Assembly: GCA_040219025.1 (NCBI GenBank)
Contig: JAVJTE010000012.1
Coordinates: 153,220-217,219 of the forward strand
Reading direction: 5' to 3'
Source of the DNA: HT1-32 sp040219025
GTDB taxonomy: Bacteria > Pseudomonadota > Alphaproteobacteria > Rhodospirillales > HT1-32
DNA: 64,000 nucleotides
A program made the position numbers and the translations under genes. Shown one piece after another: positions 27,274 to 36,269 of this stretch. Within the stretch, counting starts at the first letter, position 1. Each line of letters opens with the position of its first letter. The notes under the pieces were generated by a model. The model was not told the origin of the DNA and did no database searches. It worked only from the letters and a program-made list of their open reading frames with translations.

Positions 27274-28908
27274 ATGCTGATCCCCGCTGACACTTATCAG
27301 GATGCCCGAGACCGGTTCAGGTGGCAGATACCGGCGCGGTTCAACATGGGTGTGGCCGTCGCTGACGCCCATGCAGATGGCGGGGGTGATGCCCTGATCT
27401 TTGATGATGGTAACGGCACGGTAAGGCGTTACTCGTTTCTGGAACTTACCCGGCAATCCAGTCGCGCTGCCAACCTGCTGGTGGCCAGCGGTCTGAAGCG
27501 GAACGACCGGGTGGGTATTCTGCTCAGCCAGTCGCCGGAAGCCGCCATCGCCCATATCGCCGCCTACAAGGCCGGTGCCATTGCCATGCCGCTGTTTGTC
27601 CTGTTCGGACCGGACGCGCTGGAATACCGCCTGAAGGATTCCGGCACCCGGTTCCTGTTCACTGACCGGGCCGGGCTGGAAAAGCTGGACGGCATCCGCG
27701 ATGCCCTGCCGGACCTGCAGCAGATATTTGTCATCGGTGCCGAAAAGGACGGCGATGGCGGAACCGCCTTCCGCCCCGCTATGGAGCGAGCGAGTGACCG
27801 GTTTCAGGCCGTCGATACGGCAGCGGATGACCCCGCCCTGATCATCTATACTTCAGGGACAACCGGCAATCCGAAGGGTGCGTTGCACGCCCACCGCACC
27901 CTGCTCGGGCATCTGCCGGGTGTCGAGTTCCCGCAGGATTTCTTCCCGAAACCACGGGATCTGTTCTGGACCCCGGCAGACTGGGCCTGGATCGGCGGAC
28001 TGCTGGATGTGCTGCTGCCCTCGCTGTTTCATGGCGTCCCCGTGCTGGCACGGCGGATGGGAAAGTTCGATCCGGAAGAAGCCTTTGCCCTGCTGGCACA
28101 GCATAATGTCCGCAATGCCTTTCTGCCCCCGACTGCGCTGAAGCTGATGCGACAGGTAAAGGCACCGCAAACCCGGCATGGCTATGCGATGCGCAGTATC
28201 GGATCGGGCGGCGAGTCCCTTGGTGAGGAACTGCTGGACTGGGGTCGTACAACCTTCGGCCTGACCATCAACGAATTCTATGGCCAGACAGAATGCAATC
28301 TGGTGGTGGGAAACTGTGCCACCCTGATGGAGGCCCGGCCCGGATCAATCGGACGGGCCATTCCGGGCCATGAGGTAGCGATTGTCGATGATACTGGACA
28401 GCCGTTACCGAACGGCACTGCCGGACATATTGCCGTATCCCGGCCGGACCCGGTGATGTTTCTGGAATACTGGAACCGGCCGGAGGCAACCGCAGAGAAA
28501 TTCATCGGTGACTGGCTGATTACCGGCGACACCGGCGTGATGGATGACGAGGGTTATATCTGGTTCCGGGGACGCGCGGATGATGTGATCACCTCATCCG
28601 GCTACCGCATTGGCCCGGCGGAGGTTGAGGATTGCCTGATGAAGCATCAGGCAGTCGCACTGGCTGCCGTCATCGGCGTGCCGGATCCGGCACGCACGGA
28701 AATCGTCAAGGCCTTCATCGTGACGGCCGGGGGCATCGAGCCGTCAGACAGTCTTGCCGCAGAAATTCAGGCGTTCGTGAAATCGAGACTGGCGGCACAT
28801 GAATATCCCCGGGCCATCGAGTTCGTCCGCGAACTGCCGATGACGACAACCGGCAAGATCATGCGCCGGACATTGCGGGACAGGGAAGCAGCGGCTCAGA
28901 AGCGGTAG
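27274..28908 (+). CDS. AMP-binding acyl-CoA synthetase
   Basis: 544 residues of the ANL superfamily. It activates a carboxylic acid to acyl-AMP, then acyl-CoA. P-loop IYTSGTTGNPKG (191-202), the EFYGQTECN motif and the ITGDTG...WFRGRADDVI hinge are all intact, and TTGKIMRR near the C-terminus holds the catalytic lysine. The sequence looks like the medium-chain/acetyl-CoA synthetase-like group; acyl specificity is not deducible. The 3' end overlaps the convergent LpxR-like gene by 13 bp. Confidence 0.92.
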   Translation: MLIPADTYQDARDRFRWQIPARFNMGVAVADAHADGGGDALIFDDGNGTVRRYSFLELTRQSSRAANLLVASGLKRNDRVGILLSQSPEAAIAHIAAYKAGAIAMPLFVLFGPDALEYRLKDSGTRFLFTDRAGLEKLDGIRDALPDLQQIFVIGAEKDGDGGTAFRPAMERASDRFQAVDTAADDPALIIYTSGTTGNPKGALHAHRTLLGHLPGVEFPQDFFPKPRDLFWTPADWAWIGGLLDVLLPSLFHGVPVLARRMGKFDPEEAFALLAQHNVRNAFLPPTALKLMRQVKAPQTRHGYAMRSIGSGGESLGEELLDWGRTTFGLTINEFYGQTECNLVVGNCATLMEARPGSIGRAIPGHEVAIVDDTGQPLPNGTAGHIAVSRPDPVMFLEYWNRPEATAEKFIGDWLITGDTGVMDDEGYIWFRGRADDVITSSGYRIGPAEVEDCLMKHQAVALAAVIGVPDPARTEIVKAFIVTAGGIEPSDSLAAEIQAFVKSRLAAHEYPRAIEFVRELPMTTTGKIMRRTLRDREAAAQKR

Positions 28909-29924
28909 GACAGGCTGACGGAACCAAAGATGTCGTCATTGCTCTGGGTTTCAAACTCCCGCGTCCGGTAGACCTGGGTATAGCTCAGCCGCCACTGGTC
29001 CCAGCTGACGGCAGCGCCGATCTGCAGATCGCCGACAAGCGGATTTTTCTCAACACTGTGGCTGTTGCCGAAGGTGTTCCCGTCGAGGAATATATTCCGG
29101 GCGATGGCCCGTCCTTCGATACCGGCAAACAGGTACCAGCCAAAACTGCCGTCGCTGATAAAGAAACTCGATCCCGGCAGGCTCGGCCGGATGCGTGGTG
29201 GTCCGTAGTCTGCCGGCAGATTCTTCCCGAAACGCAGGGTCAGGCCTGCCGCGCCATAGGTGAACACATTGCCCAGTGCGGCACCCGCATGCGGCGTCGC
29301 ATCCACACCATAACCCGGCAGGAAGGTGCCGAATTCATAGAGGGAGCGCCATTTGCGTTCATAGAACAGTACCAGACCGGGCTCGTTATGAAGCTGATTG
29401 TCCCAGCCACTGGGGTCCCGCGTCTTGATAAGATCGTGGACAAATTCCTGCACCTGCGACCCCATGGCAGCCGGGCCGACGACACCGATATCAAGCTGCA
29501 GGTTATCGAGGATATGACCGTTATCGGATACCAGTCCGACGCTGCCGTAAAGCCAGCCCGCGTAAGGGCGGTCATTTGGCTGCAGGTTACGGACGGTGAT
29601 ATCGGTCGGTGTATAGAGGTTCTGGCCCAGACCGAACAGAACGCGGAGCTTTCCGTCACTTTCAAAGAACGGGACATGCGAGGCCGGTTCAGAGACCCAG
29701 ACGGGAACATCGCCCTCGGCCGACAACCAGGTCGCCCTGACACCGTTGGTATAGTTCCGGTCACTGTCACCACCGAACAGGTCGTTCTCGATCTGGATCG
29801 AAAAAGTGCTGCCTGTCTTTTTTGTCTCGTCAGCCCAGACAGGCCCCGCGATGATCAGGCCGGCACAGATACCGGCAGCAAGCTTATTCGCGCGGATCAA
29901 CCGCCTCGACAACAAACCCCTCAT
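28896..29924 (-). CDS. LpxR family lipid A 3'-O-deacylase-like outer-membrane protein
   Basis: 342 residues. A signal peptide (about 10-31, ending AGPVWA) and a beta-rich body ending in aromatic SLSYRF fit an outer-membrane barrel. Family features seen: FSIQIENDLFGGDSDRNYTNG and NDRPYAGWLYGS, both conserved in LpxR/DUF2219 proteins. In Salmonella, LpxR removes the 3'-acyloxyacyl group of lipid A using Ca2+. The start at 29924 is set by the signal peptide. Its 5' end overlaps the small gene at 29884 by 41 bp in another frame, and its 3' end overlaps the acyl-CoA synthetase by 13 bp. Confidence 0.85.
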   Translation of the reverse strand: MRGLLSRRLIRANKLAAGICAGLIIAGPVWADETKKTGSTFSIQIENDLFGGDSDRNYTNGVRATWLSAEGDVPVWVSEPASHVPFFESDGKLRVLFGLGQNLYTPTDITVRNLQPNDRPYAGWLYGSVGLVSDNGHILDNLQLDIGVVGPAAMGSQVQEFVHDLIKTRDPSGWDNQLHNEPGLVLFYERKWRSLYEFGTFLPGYGVDATPHAGAALGNVFTYGAAGLTLRFGKNLPADYGPPRIRPSLPGSSFFISDGSFGWYLFAGIEGRAIARNIFLDGNTFGNSHSVEKNPLVGDLQIGAAVSWDQWRLSYTQVYRTREFETQSNDDIFGSVSLSYRF

Positions 29925-30129
29925 CGGAAGGGTAACGCTGCTCAACGATGCTTCGCGCCTCGTCTGCGCTGCAGGCAAAAACACCATGACAGCGTCCGTC
30001 AGCCCACTGATCGTCAAAAATCTCATGATGGCGATTGTCCTTAACCAATTCACGCACGACCTGATTGTATATGCGTACTTCAAACGCATACTGACCGTCA
30101 TTGGTTTCAAAAATATGTTCGAGCGCCAT
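29884..30129 (-). CDS. Small conserved hypothetical protein (81 aa)
   Basis: 81 residues, not recognised as a named family. It looks like a real small gene: a GGGAG ribosome site stands about 8 bases before the ATG, composition is coding-like, and the sequence is compact and polar: an EVRIYNQVVRELV strand-helix, a FDDQWADGR turn, ARSIVEQRYP and GFVVEAVDP. That helix-strand pattern and acidic charge suggest a small alpha/beta fold. It overlaps the start of the LpxR-like gene by 41 bp and is probably co-transcribed with it. I infer no function. Confidence 0.62.
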   Translation of the reverse strand: MALEHIFETNDGQYAFEVRIYNQVVRELVKDNRHHEIFDDQWADGRCHGVFACSADEARSIVEQRYPSDEGFVVEAVDPRE

Positions 30130-30302
30130 GCCGCTGCTCCCACTTCAGGTTGCCGCGACACGACCATCGCATCGCGATCCGTCTCAGAGCGTCACCTTGC
30201 CCAAGTTAAGATTCAGTTACAACAGGAAGTTGGATTCCTGACTGCTGGACCTCGCGTGCGGCCTGCCGCATCATCGCCGCCATAAACGCAGGAGTGTTCA
30301 GC

Positions 30303-30902
30303 ATGGCCAAGACAGTCGATTACTATTTCTCGCTCAGTTCCCCGTGGACCTATCTGGGGAGCCTTGAATTTGCCCGTATCTGCGAGGAAACAGCCACGAC
30401 GGTGAATTTCCGCCCCAGTCACCTGAAGACCGTCTTCGCAGCAACCGGCGGGCTTCCGGTACCGGAACGGGCACCGGAGCGCCAGGCCTATCGTCTGGTC
30501 GAACTGGAGCGCTGGGCCGCCTATCGGCAGATGGATCTCAATCTGCACCCTGCGCACTGGCCATTTGACGACACGCTGGCTGTCGGTGCCATGCTCGCCG
30601 CGGCAGAAGCCGGCGCTGACCTGCATGCCCCGACCCATGCGATCATGCGTGCGGCCTGGGCCGAAGACCGCGACATGACCAGTCCCGAGCATCTGGCAAC
30701 CGTGCTGGCCGGACTAGGCCTCGACAGCAAGGTGTTGCTGGCCAGCGCCGCCGACCAGACCGCAACCCGCAAGGTGATCGACGCCAACACGGTCACGGCG
30801 ATCGCCGCCGGGGTTTTCGGCGCGCCCTCCTATCTGTTTGAGAACGAGCTGTTCTGGGGTCAGGACCGGCTGGAATTCCTCGGGCGCGCGCTGGCCCGCT
30901 AA
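30303..30902 (+). CDS. DsbA-family 2-hydroxychromene-2-carboxylate isomerase-like protein
   Basis: 199 residues, thioredoxin-like fold. The N-terminal YYFSLSSPWTYLG carries the S-P motif that holds the catalytic serine of HCCA isomerases, and VFGAPSYLFENELFWGQDRLEF closes the fold. Known members use glutathione to isomerise naphthalene breakdown intermediates; many homologues have unrelated roles. ATG at 30303 is preferred, with AGGAG at 30290-30294; GTG at 30294 is in frame. A paralogue lies at 40846. The stop is 4 bp from the convergent nucleoside hydrolase. Confidence 0.88.
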   Translation: MAKTVDYYFSLSSPWTYLGSLEFARICEETATTVNFRPSHLKTVFAATGGLPVPERAPERQAYRLVELERWAAYRQMDLNLHPAHWPFDDTLAVGAMLAAAEAGADLHAPTHAIMRAAWAEDRDMTSPEHLATVLAGLGLDSKVLLASAADQTATRKVIDANTVTAIAAGVFGAPSYLFENELFWGQDRLEFLGRALAR

Positions 30903-30906
30903 CCGG

Positions 30907-31854
30907 TTACAGTCTGGCCAGCCGTTCGGTCAGCAACCTGTAAAATCCGTCCGCATCAGCTTCCTGCATCACCACGGCATTTGCAGGCAAGCCCGTCCGT
31001 CCCCACCAGTCGATGACCGTCTGGCCCATCGTCAGTTCGCTGCCGGTCTCGACCTGAACATTGCATTCCCGGCCACTGAACAGGGCCGGGTTGACGAGAT
31101 ATGCGATAACACAGGGATCATGCAGCGGCGCCCCGGCCAGGCCGCCATACCGATCCGGATCGTTACGGTCATAAAATCCCAGAATATTACCCACTTCACG
31201 ACCGACATCGCCGCCGATCGCCTTCACGCGGTCAAGCCGTTCAGCCGTCGTGATAACCTTGTGGGTCACATTCAGCCCGAACATGGTGATCCGGGCACCG
31301 GATCCGAAAACAACAGCCGCGGCATGCGGGTCGGCATAGATATTGAACTCCGCCACCGGGGTTACATTGCCATCCCGCCAGGCGCCCCCCATCAGTACAA
31401 TCTCGCGCAGACGCCCGGCGATATCCGGAGCCTGTATGATCGCCTGTGCGACATTCGTCATCGGTCCGGTTATCGCCAGCGTGATATCGCCCTGCGGCCG
31501 GGAACGGATGGTCTGCACCAGATAATCCACAGCATGCGCATCACGCAGTTCCATGACCGGATCCGGCAGGGTGCATCCGTCCAGCCCTGTCACACCATGG
31601 ACCTGTTCAGCCGTCGTCAGTTGCCGGATCATCGGTCGGGGACAGCCTGCAAATACCGGCATATCCGGTCGCCGGGCGAGCTCACATATCCGCCGGGCAT
31701 TCCTCGCGGTCAGCGAGAGCGGCACGTTACCGGCAACCGTGGTAATCGCGAGCAGATCAATTTCTTCGGGGGATGCCAGCGCCAGCAGAATGGCGACCGC
31801 ATCATCCTGTCCGGGATCGCAATCGAGAATCACCCGGTGATCAGCTGTCGTCAT
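30907..31854 (-). CDS. Nucleoside hydrolase (inosine-uridine preferring type)
   Basis: 315 residues. It cleaves ribonucleosides to base and ribose. The Ca2+-site Asp cluster ILDCDPGQDDAVAI is at 9-22, with GNVPLSLTARNARRI following and a C-terminal EFNIYADPHAAAVVF carrying the conserved N and D residues. The start at 31854 (MTTADHR) is chosen; a TTG 24 bases earlier is also open. No nucleoside transporter is adjacent. Substrate preference is not deducible. Confidence 0.92.
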   Translation of the reverse strand: MTTADHRVILDCDPGQDDAVAILLALASPEEIDLLAITTVAGNVPLSLTARNARRICELARRPDMPVFAGCPRPMIRQLTTAEQVHGVTGLDGCTLPDPVMELRDAHAVDYLVQTIRSRPQGDITLAITGPMTNVAQAIIQAPDIAGRLREIVLMGGAWRDGNVTPVAEFNIYADPHAAAVVFGSGARITMFGLNVTHKVITTAERLDRVKAIGGDVGREVGNILGFYDRNDPDRYGGLAGAPLHDPCVIAYLVNPALFSGRECNVQVETGSELTMGQTVIDWWGRTGLPANAVVMQEADADGFYRLLTERLARL

Positions 31855-31962
31855 CGCCCTGCCCTGCCAAACGGTCAAACCAGCAACGCTTTAGCATCAG
31901 CGATGCGGCCAACGAACTGAATTTTCGGAAATACGACGATCAGAACAAAGCCAGCGAGCTGT

Positions 31963-32466
31963 TCAGCGGGCCTTGAGCTTGGCGACTACGGCCTGCAACC
32001 CGGCGACCAGTTCCTCACCGGTCTTGCCGCCATCGCCTTCCATGCGTTTGGCAATGACCAGCTTCATGGCGTCAAAGTGCAGGCGAACAATATGCAGGTC
32101 GGCCTTGGTCGGTGGCCCCATCGCTTCGATGAAGCGGCAAAGCTGATTACCGATATTGGTCATCATCTGATAACCGAAGCTGCCACCCTGGCCTTTGATA
32201 TCATGTGAGATCGAGAAAATTTTCTCAAAATGCGGTTCCAGCGGGCCGGAGTCGGCCATGGCCGTGGCAATAGCTGCTTCGAGGTTTTTCAGATCGTTCT
32301 GGACCCACTCAAGATAGCTGCCCTGCATCTCGGAAATAACTGACTCCGCACGTTCCAGCGCGGCCAGATCAATGCCTTTTTCACCGGGTGCAACCTGCAC
32401 CTTGAGTTTGAGCGTATTCGGAGGCGTTATGAACTCCGCCTTCTTACCGCTCTTGTCATCAGCCAT
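31963..32466 (-). CDS. Histidine phosphotransfer (Hpt) domain protein
   Basis: 167 residues, soluble and mostly helical. Residues 83-96 (IFSISHDIKGQGGS) form the Hpt signature, with phospho-acceptor H88 followed by DIKGQG. It lacks kinase or receiver domains, so it would shuttle phosphate between partners encoded elsewhere. The length exceeds a bare Hpt (about 110) by an N-terminal 40-residue extension. There is no two-component gene next to it; the partner is unknown. Confidence 0.85.
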   Translation of the reverse strand: MADDKSGKKAEFITPPNTLKLKVQVAPGEKGIDLAALERAESVISEMQGSYLEWVQNDLKNLEAAIATAMADSGPLEPHFEKIFSISHDIKGQGGSFGYQMMTNIGNQLCRFIEAMGPPTKADLHIVRLHFDAMKLVIAKRMEGDGGKTGEELVAGLQAVVAKLKAR

Positions 32467-32633
32467 TTTTCAAACTCTACGCTGCTTCCCCGCAGACGAG
32501 GCAAAACCGATGGCAATGCCACACCGTAATGAATTCCAACCATGTTTGGCAGAGCGACGCAACTATTTTGCCACCCGCCATACCCTGTGCGGGCATCGCG
32601 ATGCCTGTCTTCGCTATCCGGATCAGACGCCGG

Positions 32634-34013
32634 TCACAGATAACCCAGCAGCTGCCACCACAGATAATCCAGCGGGATCAGAACAGTGATCGTCACCGCT
32701 GCCAGCAACAGATTCGGTAAAATAACCCGTGAGGCTGGCAGACCACCGATCTGCAGGGCAACCACGGTCGGCGGCGAGGTATAGGGCAGCAACATGGTCG
32801 AATAACCGATGACCTGAATCATCAGCACGGCAGGCAGGGAGAGCCCGCTGGCCGCCTGCAGCCCTTCTGCCAGAGGTGTCAGGACAGCCGGCGCGCTGGT
32901 CACGGTCGTCACCAGCCCGGTAATCATCGACAACAATGTGATTGCGATGAAATTCTTGATATCGGCACCCAGTTCGAGGCCGATCAGATCGATGACAGCA
33001 CCACCAACCAGTTTGCCGACCCCGCTATCCGCAGCAACTGCGCCGAGGCCCAGAACCGCCGCAACATAAACCAGCGAGGGATAGTTGATTTTCGAACCGA
33101 AATCCGGGGCCGGAACCAGATTGACGCCCGGTGCTGCACAGATCAGGCCGGCAGCCAGCGCCACCCAGGCCGGTGAAATATGATGCAGCACATCGGTTGC
33201 CCAGAAGCCAAGCGCCAGAGCCAGAATGCCACTCAGGATCCATTCATCCCGGGACAGTGGCCGGGATTTGTCATCGGATTGTACGGGGCGGGAAACATCG
33301 TTGAAGAACAACAGTGTCACACCGATAATCAGCAGCGTCTTCAGCGCACCGAGCACCGGGAAATGCAGCAGCAGATAAGGTGCATAAGCGAAGGTAATGC
33401 CGTACTGGACCTCTGCTGCGCCGACCAGAACCATGGTCGGAACCGTGGCCGGCAGAATTGCGGTGGCCGGCATGTAGGCTGCCAGTGCCGCAGCGGCGAC
33501 CATGCCGTTCCGGCCAGCCGAACCCGGCTCAAACCCCAGCCGGTCCGCCAGCGCAAGGACCACAGGCATCATCAGCACCACCCGCCCCATGCTGGACGGC
33601 ATCAGGAAAGCGAGCGCCAGAGCCCCGAGCACAACGCCGGTGATAATCGCCGGGTAGGATGTTCCGAACAGTCCGAGCAACCCGCCGGCGATACGCCCGC
33701 CAAGCCCGGTGTTCTTGATGGCGACACCCACAATCAGCCCGCCAAACACCAGCCAGAATGCCTGACTGGCAAAGCCCGAGAAAACGACTTCCGGACCGGC
33801 AATCGACAGCAACATGGCAAACAGGAAAAAGCCGAGGGCGGTCAGATGTTCTGCCACCGCGCCGGTCGCCCACAAACCGATTGTCGCCGTGACAAGTCCC
33901 AGCGCCTGAAATACCGCCGGATCAAGTCCAGCCGGTGCCGGACCAACGACCGAATAGGCACCAAATGCGAGGCTGGCGAGACCGATCCATTGCGGCAGAG
34001 ACATCCTCTTCAC
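32634..34013 (-). CDS. SLC13/DASS family permease
   Basis: 459 residues, about 12 membrane segments. Two SNT-like hairpin regions of this family are seen: a MPSSMGRVVLMMP stretch around 143-155 and TSAPAVLTPLAEG near 375, with the TSP/TSA motif typical of Na+-dicarboxylate or sulfate carriers. Substrate not deducible; organic anion or sulfate is likely. Its start overlaps the DUF1489 stop by 4 bp, so the two are co-translated. The 167-bp region between it and the Hpt gene holds nothing recognisable. Confidence 0.85.
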   Translation of the reverse strand: MKRMSLPQWIGLASLAFGAYSVVGPAPAGLDPAVFQALGLVTATIGLWATGAVAEHLTALGFFLFAMLLSIAGPEVVFSGFASQAFWLVFGGLIVGVAIKNTGLGGRIAGGLLGLFGTSYPAIITGVVLGALALAFLMPSSMGRVVLMMPVVLALADRLGFEPGSAGRNGMVAAAALAAYMPATAILPATVPTMVLVGAAEVQYGITFAYAPYLLLHFPVLGALKTLLIIGVTLLFFNDVSRPVQSDDKSRPLSRDEWILSGILALALGFWATDVLHHISPAWVALAAGLICAAPGVNLVPAPDFGSKINYPSLVYVAAVLGLGAVAADSGVGKLVGGAVIDLIGLELGADIKNFIAITLLSMITGLVTTVTSAPAVLTPLAEGLQAASGLSLPAVLMIQVIGYSTMLLPYTSPPTVVALQIGGLPASRVILPNLLLAAVTITVLIPLDYLWWQLLGYL

Positions 34014-34432
34014 AGCAATCCAAGCTCCTTCAGTTCAGTCAGAAGTTCCGTCGGCATGTCGGCAATATCATCACGGCCGCCAATATCGATATCAGCCGGT
34101 GCCTCCTCCGCCTTCAGATATCGCCATCCCTGGAATGGCCGGTGCTTGCGCGGCATGACCCGGACAAGTTCGGGGTCGAGCACGATGGCGCAGCGCTTCA
34201 CCCCTTCATCATCAATCAGTTCCTCCAGATCAAGTATGCGCTGACGGGCCAGCATTACCCCCTTGATGATCCAGTAAATTGACCCGCCGTTCAGCACCTC
34301 ATCACGCCGTGTCGGCGTGCTGCGGGTCACATGACGCAACTTGCCGGTCTGCTGCAGGCGAAAAGCCTGCCATTCAGCCATGCTTTCAACACTCTCACTG
34401 CCGACGCTGAGTTTACGCAAATGGATCGTCAT
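34010..34432 (-). CDS. DUF1489 family protein
   Basis: 140 residues. It begins MTIHLRKLSVGSESV and has the family's conserved TRSTPTRRDEVLNGGSIYWIIKG and CAIVLDPELVRVMPRKHRPFQGWRYL segments in the first two thirds. DUF1489 is almost restricted to alphaproteobacteria and has no known function. It is soluble with no signal peptide. It lies between the methyltransferase (5 bp before it) and the SLC13 permease (4-bp overlap). Confidence 0.9.
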   Translation of the reverse strand: MTIHLRKLSVGSESVESMAEWQAFRLQQTGKLRHVTRSTPTRRDEVLNGGSIYWIIKGVMLARQRILDLEELIDDEGVKRCAIVLDPELVRVMPRKHRPFQGWRYLKAEEAPADIDIGGRDDIADMPTELLTELKELGLL

Positions 34433-34437
34433 TCCTC

Positions 34438-35289
34438 TTACCGCTTCTTTATCCAGAGGCTGGTCTCGACCGCACCGTCAGGAAGCGGCAGACCGGCAAC
34501 GGCACTGGCCCGCACATCCTTCAGCAGCCTGGTCGTCGCATAGCGGCTGGACCAGAGTGTCTCGAAGCCGCCGCCGGTGACCAGCGGCAAGACCGCGAGT
34601 TGCTCATTATAGCCCCGCCAGTCCCATTCCGGCGGATAGTCATCCGGCAGGAAGATATCGTGAATATGAACAACAACACCCTCCGGCATGGCCGGAAGCA
34701 CTCTGTTCAGTAACAGATCCACATCGCTGCCGGGCATCAGCAGATGACTGGAGTCAATGAACAGAAAATCACCGGAGCGAAGCTGGTCGAACCGATTGCC
34801 GTCGCATTCCTGTATGGTCATGCGGCAGGGGTCAATTTCCGGCAGGTTTTTGATATCCGCCCGCGGGGACGGATCAATCGAGGTAATCCGGGTCGCAAGC
34901 CCGCCGTCGCGAATGGCCCGCACCAGAAAGCGCGTTGAATGACCGGAGCCCACTTCAATGATCCGCTCCGGCTGCAGCCAGCGCACGAACGCATAAGCCA
35001 CCGCACCATCCAGACGCGGAAACCAGTCCTGCTCCCATCTGGGCTCCGGCGGCTCGGCCCCGGAAAAACTGCTGAAGGTCTCTCGGAACTGTTCAAGGCC
35101 GGACAGCACCTCACGAAACTGGTCTTCCGACCGGCGCATCGCCGCAGTGACCACAGGATAGGCTGTGCGGCTGCCCGGCGGGATAATCTGTTCGGCATAA
35201 CGATAGGGCGTAAACAGCATCTCCCGACGAATGCCGAGCAGCGTTCTCAACCCGGTCATGAAAAGTCGTCTGGTCTGTCGCGGGATCAT
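34438..35289 (-). CDS. SAM-dependent methyltransferase-like protein (Methyltransf_24 type)
   Basis: 283 residues. The SAM-binding loop is IIEVGSGHSTRFLVRAI (about 109-125), with SIDPSPR as the acidic strand, and FLFIDSSHLLMPGSDVD and VHIHDIFLPDDYPPEW following. The IHDIF motif is common in methyltransferases linked to glycan or rhamnose-type sugars, but the acceptor is unknown. Residues 1-80 form an extra N-terminal extension. It is probably first in the unit with DUF1489 and the permease. Confidence 0.75.
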   Translation of the reverse strand: MIPRQTRRLFMTGLRTLLGIRREMLFTPYRYAEQIIPPGSRTAYPVVTAAMRRSEDQFREVLSGLEQFRETFSSFSGAEPPEPRWEQDWFPRLDGAVAYAFVRWLQPERIIEVGSGHSTRFLVRAIRDGGLATRITSIDPSPRADIKNLPEIDPCRMTIQECDGNRFDQLRSGDFLFIDSSHLLMPGSDVDLLLNRVLPAMPEGVVVHIHDIFLPDDYPPEWDWRGYNEQLAVLPLVTGGGFETLWSSRYATTRLLKDVRASAVAGLPLPDGAVETSLWIKKR

Positions 35290-35372
35290 TCTGATCTGTT
35301 ATCAGAGGGAAGCACCGGAGACCAGAAAGAGTGTGATATCGGGAGGGCCGTTCACCCTCACGACGTTACGGA

Positions 35373-36269
35373 CTATCCACCGAATGCCTGATTCACCTTG
35401 CTTGAGGGTGCCCGGCCCAGTTCAGCGGAGATGAAACGACCTGCTTCGATAACAGCATTGAGATCAACCCCTGTTTCAATTCCGAGACCGGCCAGCATAT
35501 AGAGCACATCTTCGGTCGCGACGTTACCGGAGGCCCCCTTCGCATAAGGACAGCCCCCCAGACCGGCAACCGAGGAATCAACCGTCGCAATACCGCAGTC
35601 CAGTACCGCATACAGATTGGCGAGCGCCTGACCGTAGGTATCGTGAAAATGCGCGGCCAGTTTCTCTATCGGCACGGCCCCGGCGACGGTGCGGACCATT
35701 GATGCAGCCCGCACAGGCGTGCCCCGTCCGATGGTGTCACCCAGCGATACCTCATAACAGCCCATATCGTACAGGCGTTTTGCGACTGCCGCCACGGCAG
35801 CGGGCTCTATTGGCCCCTCATAAGGGCAATCAAGCACGCAGGAGACATATCCCCGAACCCGGACATTCGCGGCCCCGGCCGCCTCCAGCACCGGCGCAAA
35901 GCGGTCCAGGCTCTCGGCGATCGAACAGTTGATGTTCTTCTGCGAAAAGCTTTCCGATGCCGCACCGAACACCGCAACCTCGTCCGCCCCTGCCGCCACC
36001 GCCGCCTCAAAACCCTTCATATTGGGGGTCAGCACCGGATAGGATGTACCCGTACGGCGGGCAATACCGGCCATCACCGCTGCATTGTCCGCCATCTGCG
36101 GCACCCATTTCGGCGAGACGAAGGCCGTTGCCTCAACGGCCGGCAGCCCTGCCGCTGCCAGCCGGTCGATCAGGGCAATTTTCACCTCTGTCGAGACATT
36201 CGTCTTCTCGTTCTGCAGGCCATCGCGGGGACCAACTTCAACGACACGTACCTTCGCTGGCAGGCTCAT
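35373..36269 (-). CDS. mvaB: Hydroxymethylglutaryl-CoA lyase (liuE)
   Basis: 298 residues. It splits HMG-CoA into acetyl-CoA and acetoacetate, the last step of leucine breakdown. The TIM barrel begins VEVGPRDGLQNEK (10-22), and the catalytic loop GCPYAKGASGNVATEDV holds C240 and the GxSGN turn. Overlaps mccA by 4 bp. It is the last gene of the liu cluster. Confidence 0.96.
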   Translation of the reverse strand: MSLPAKVRVVEVGPRDGLQNEKTNVSTEVKIALIDRLAAAGLPAVEATAFVSPKWVPQMADNAAVMAGIARRTGTSYPVLTPNMKGFEAAVAAGADEVAVFGAASESFSQKNINCSIAESLDRFAPVLEAAGAANVRVRGYVSCVLDCPYEGPIEPAAVAAVAKRLYDMGCYEVSLGDTIGRGTPVRAASMVRTVAGAVPIEKLAAHFHDTYGQALANLYAVLDCGIATVDSSVAGLGGCPYAKGASGNVATEDVLYMLAGLGIETGVDLNAVIEAGRFISAELGRAPSSKVNQAFGG

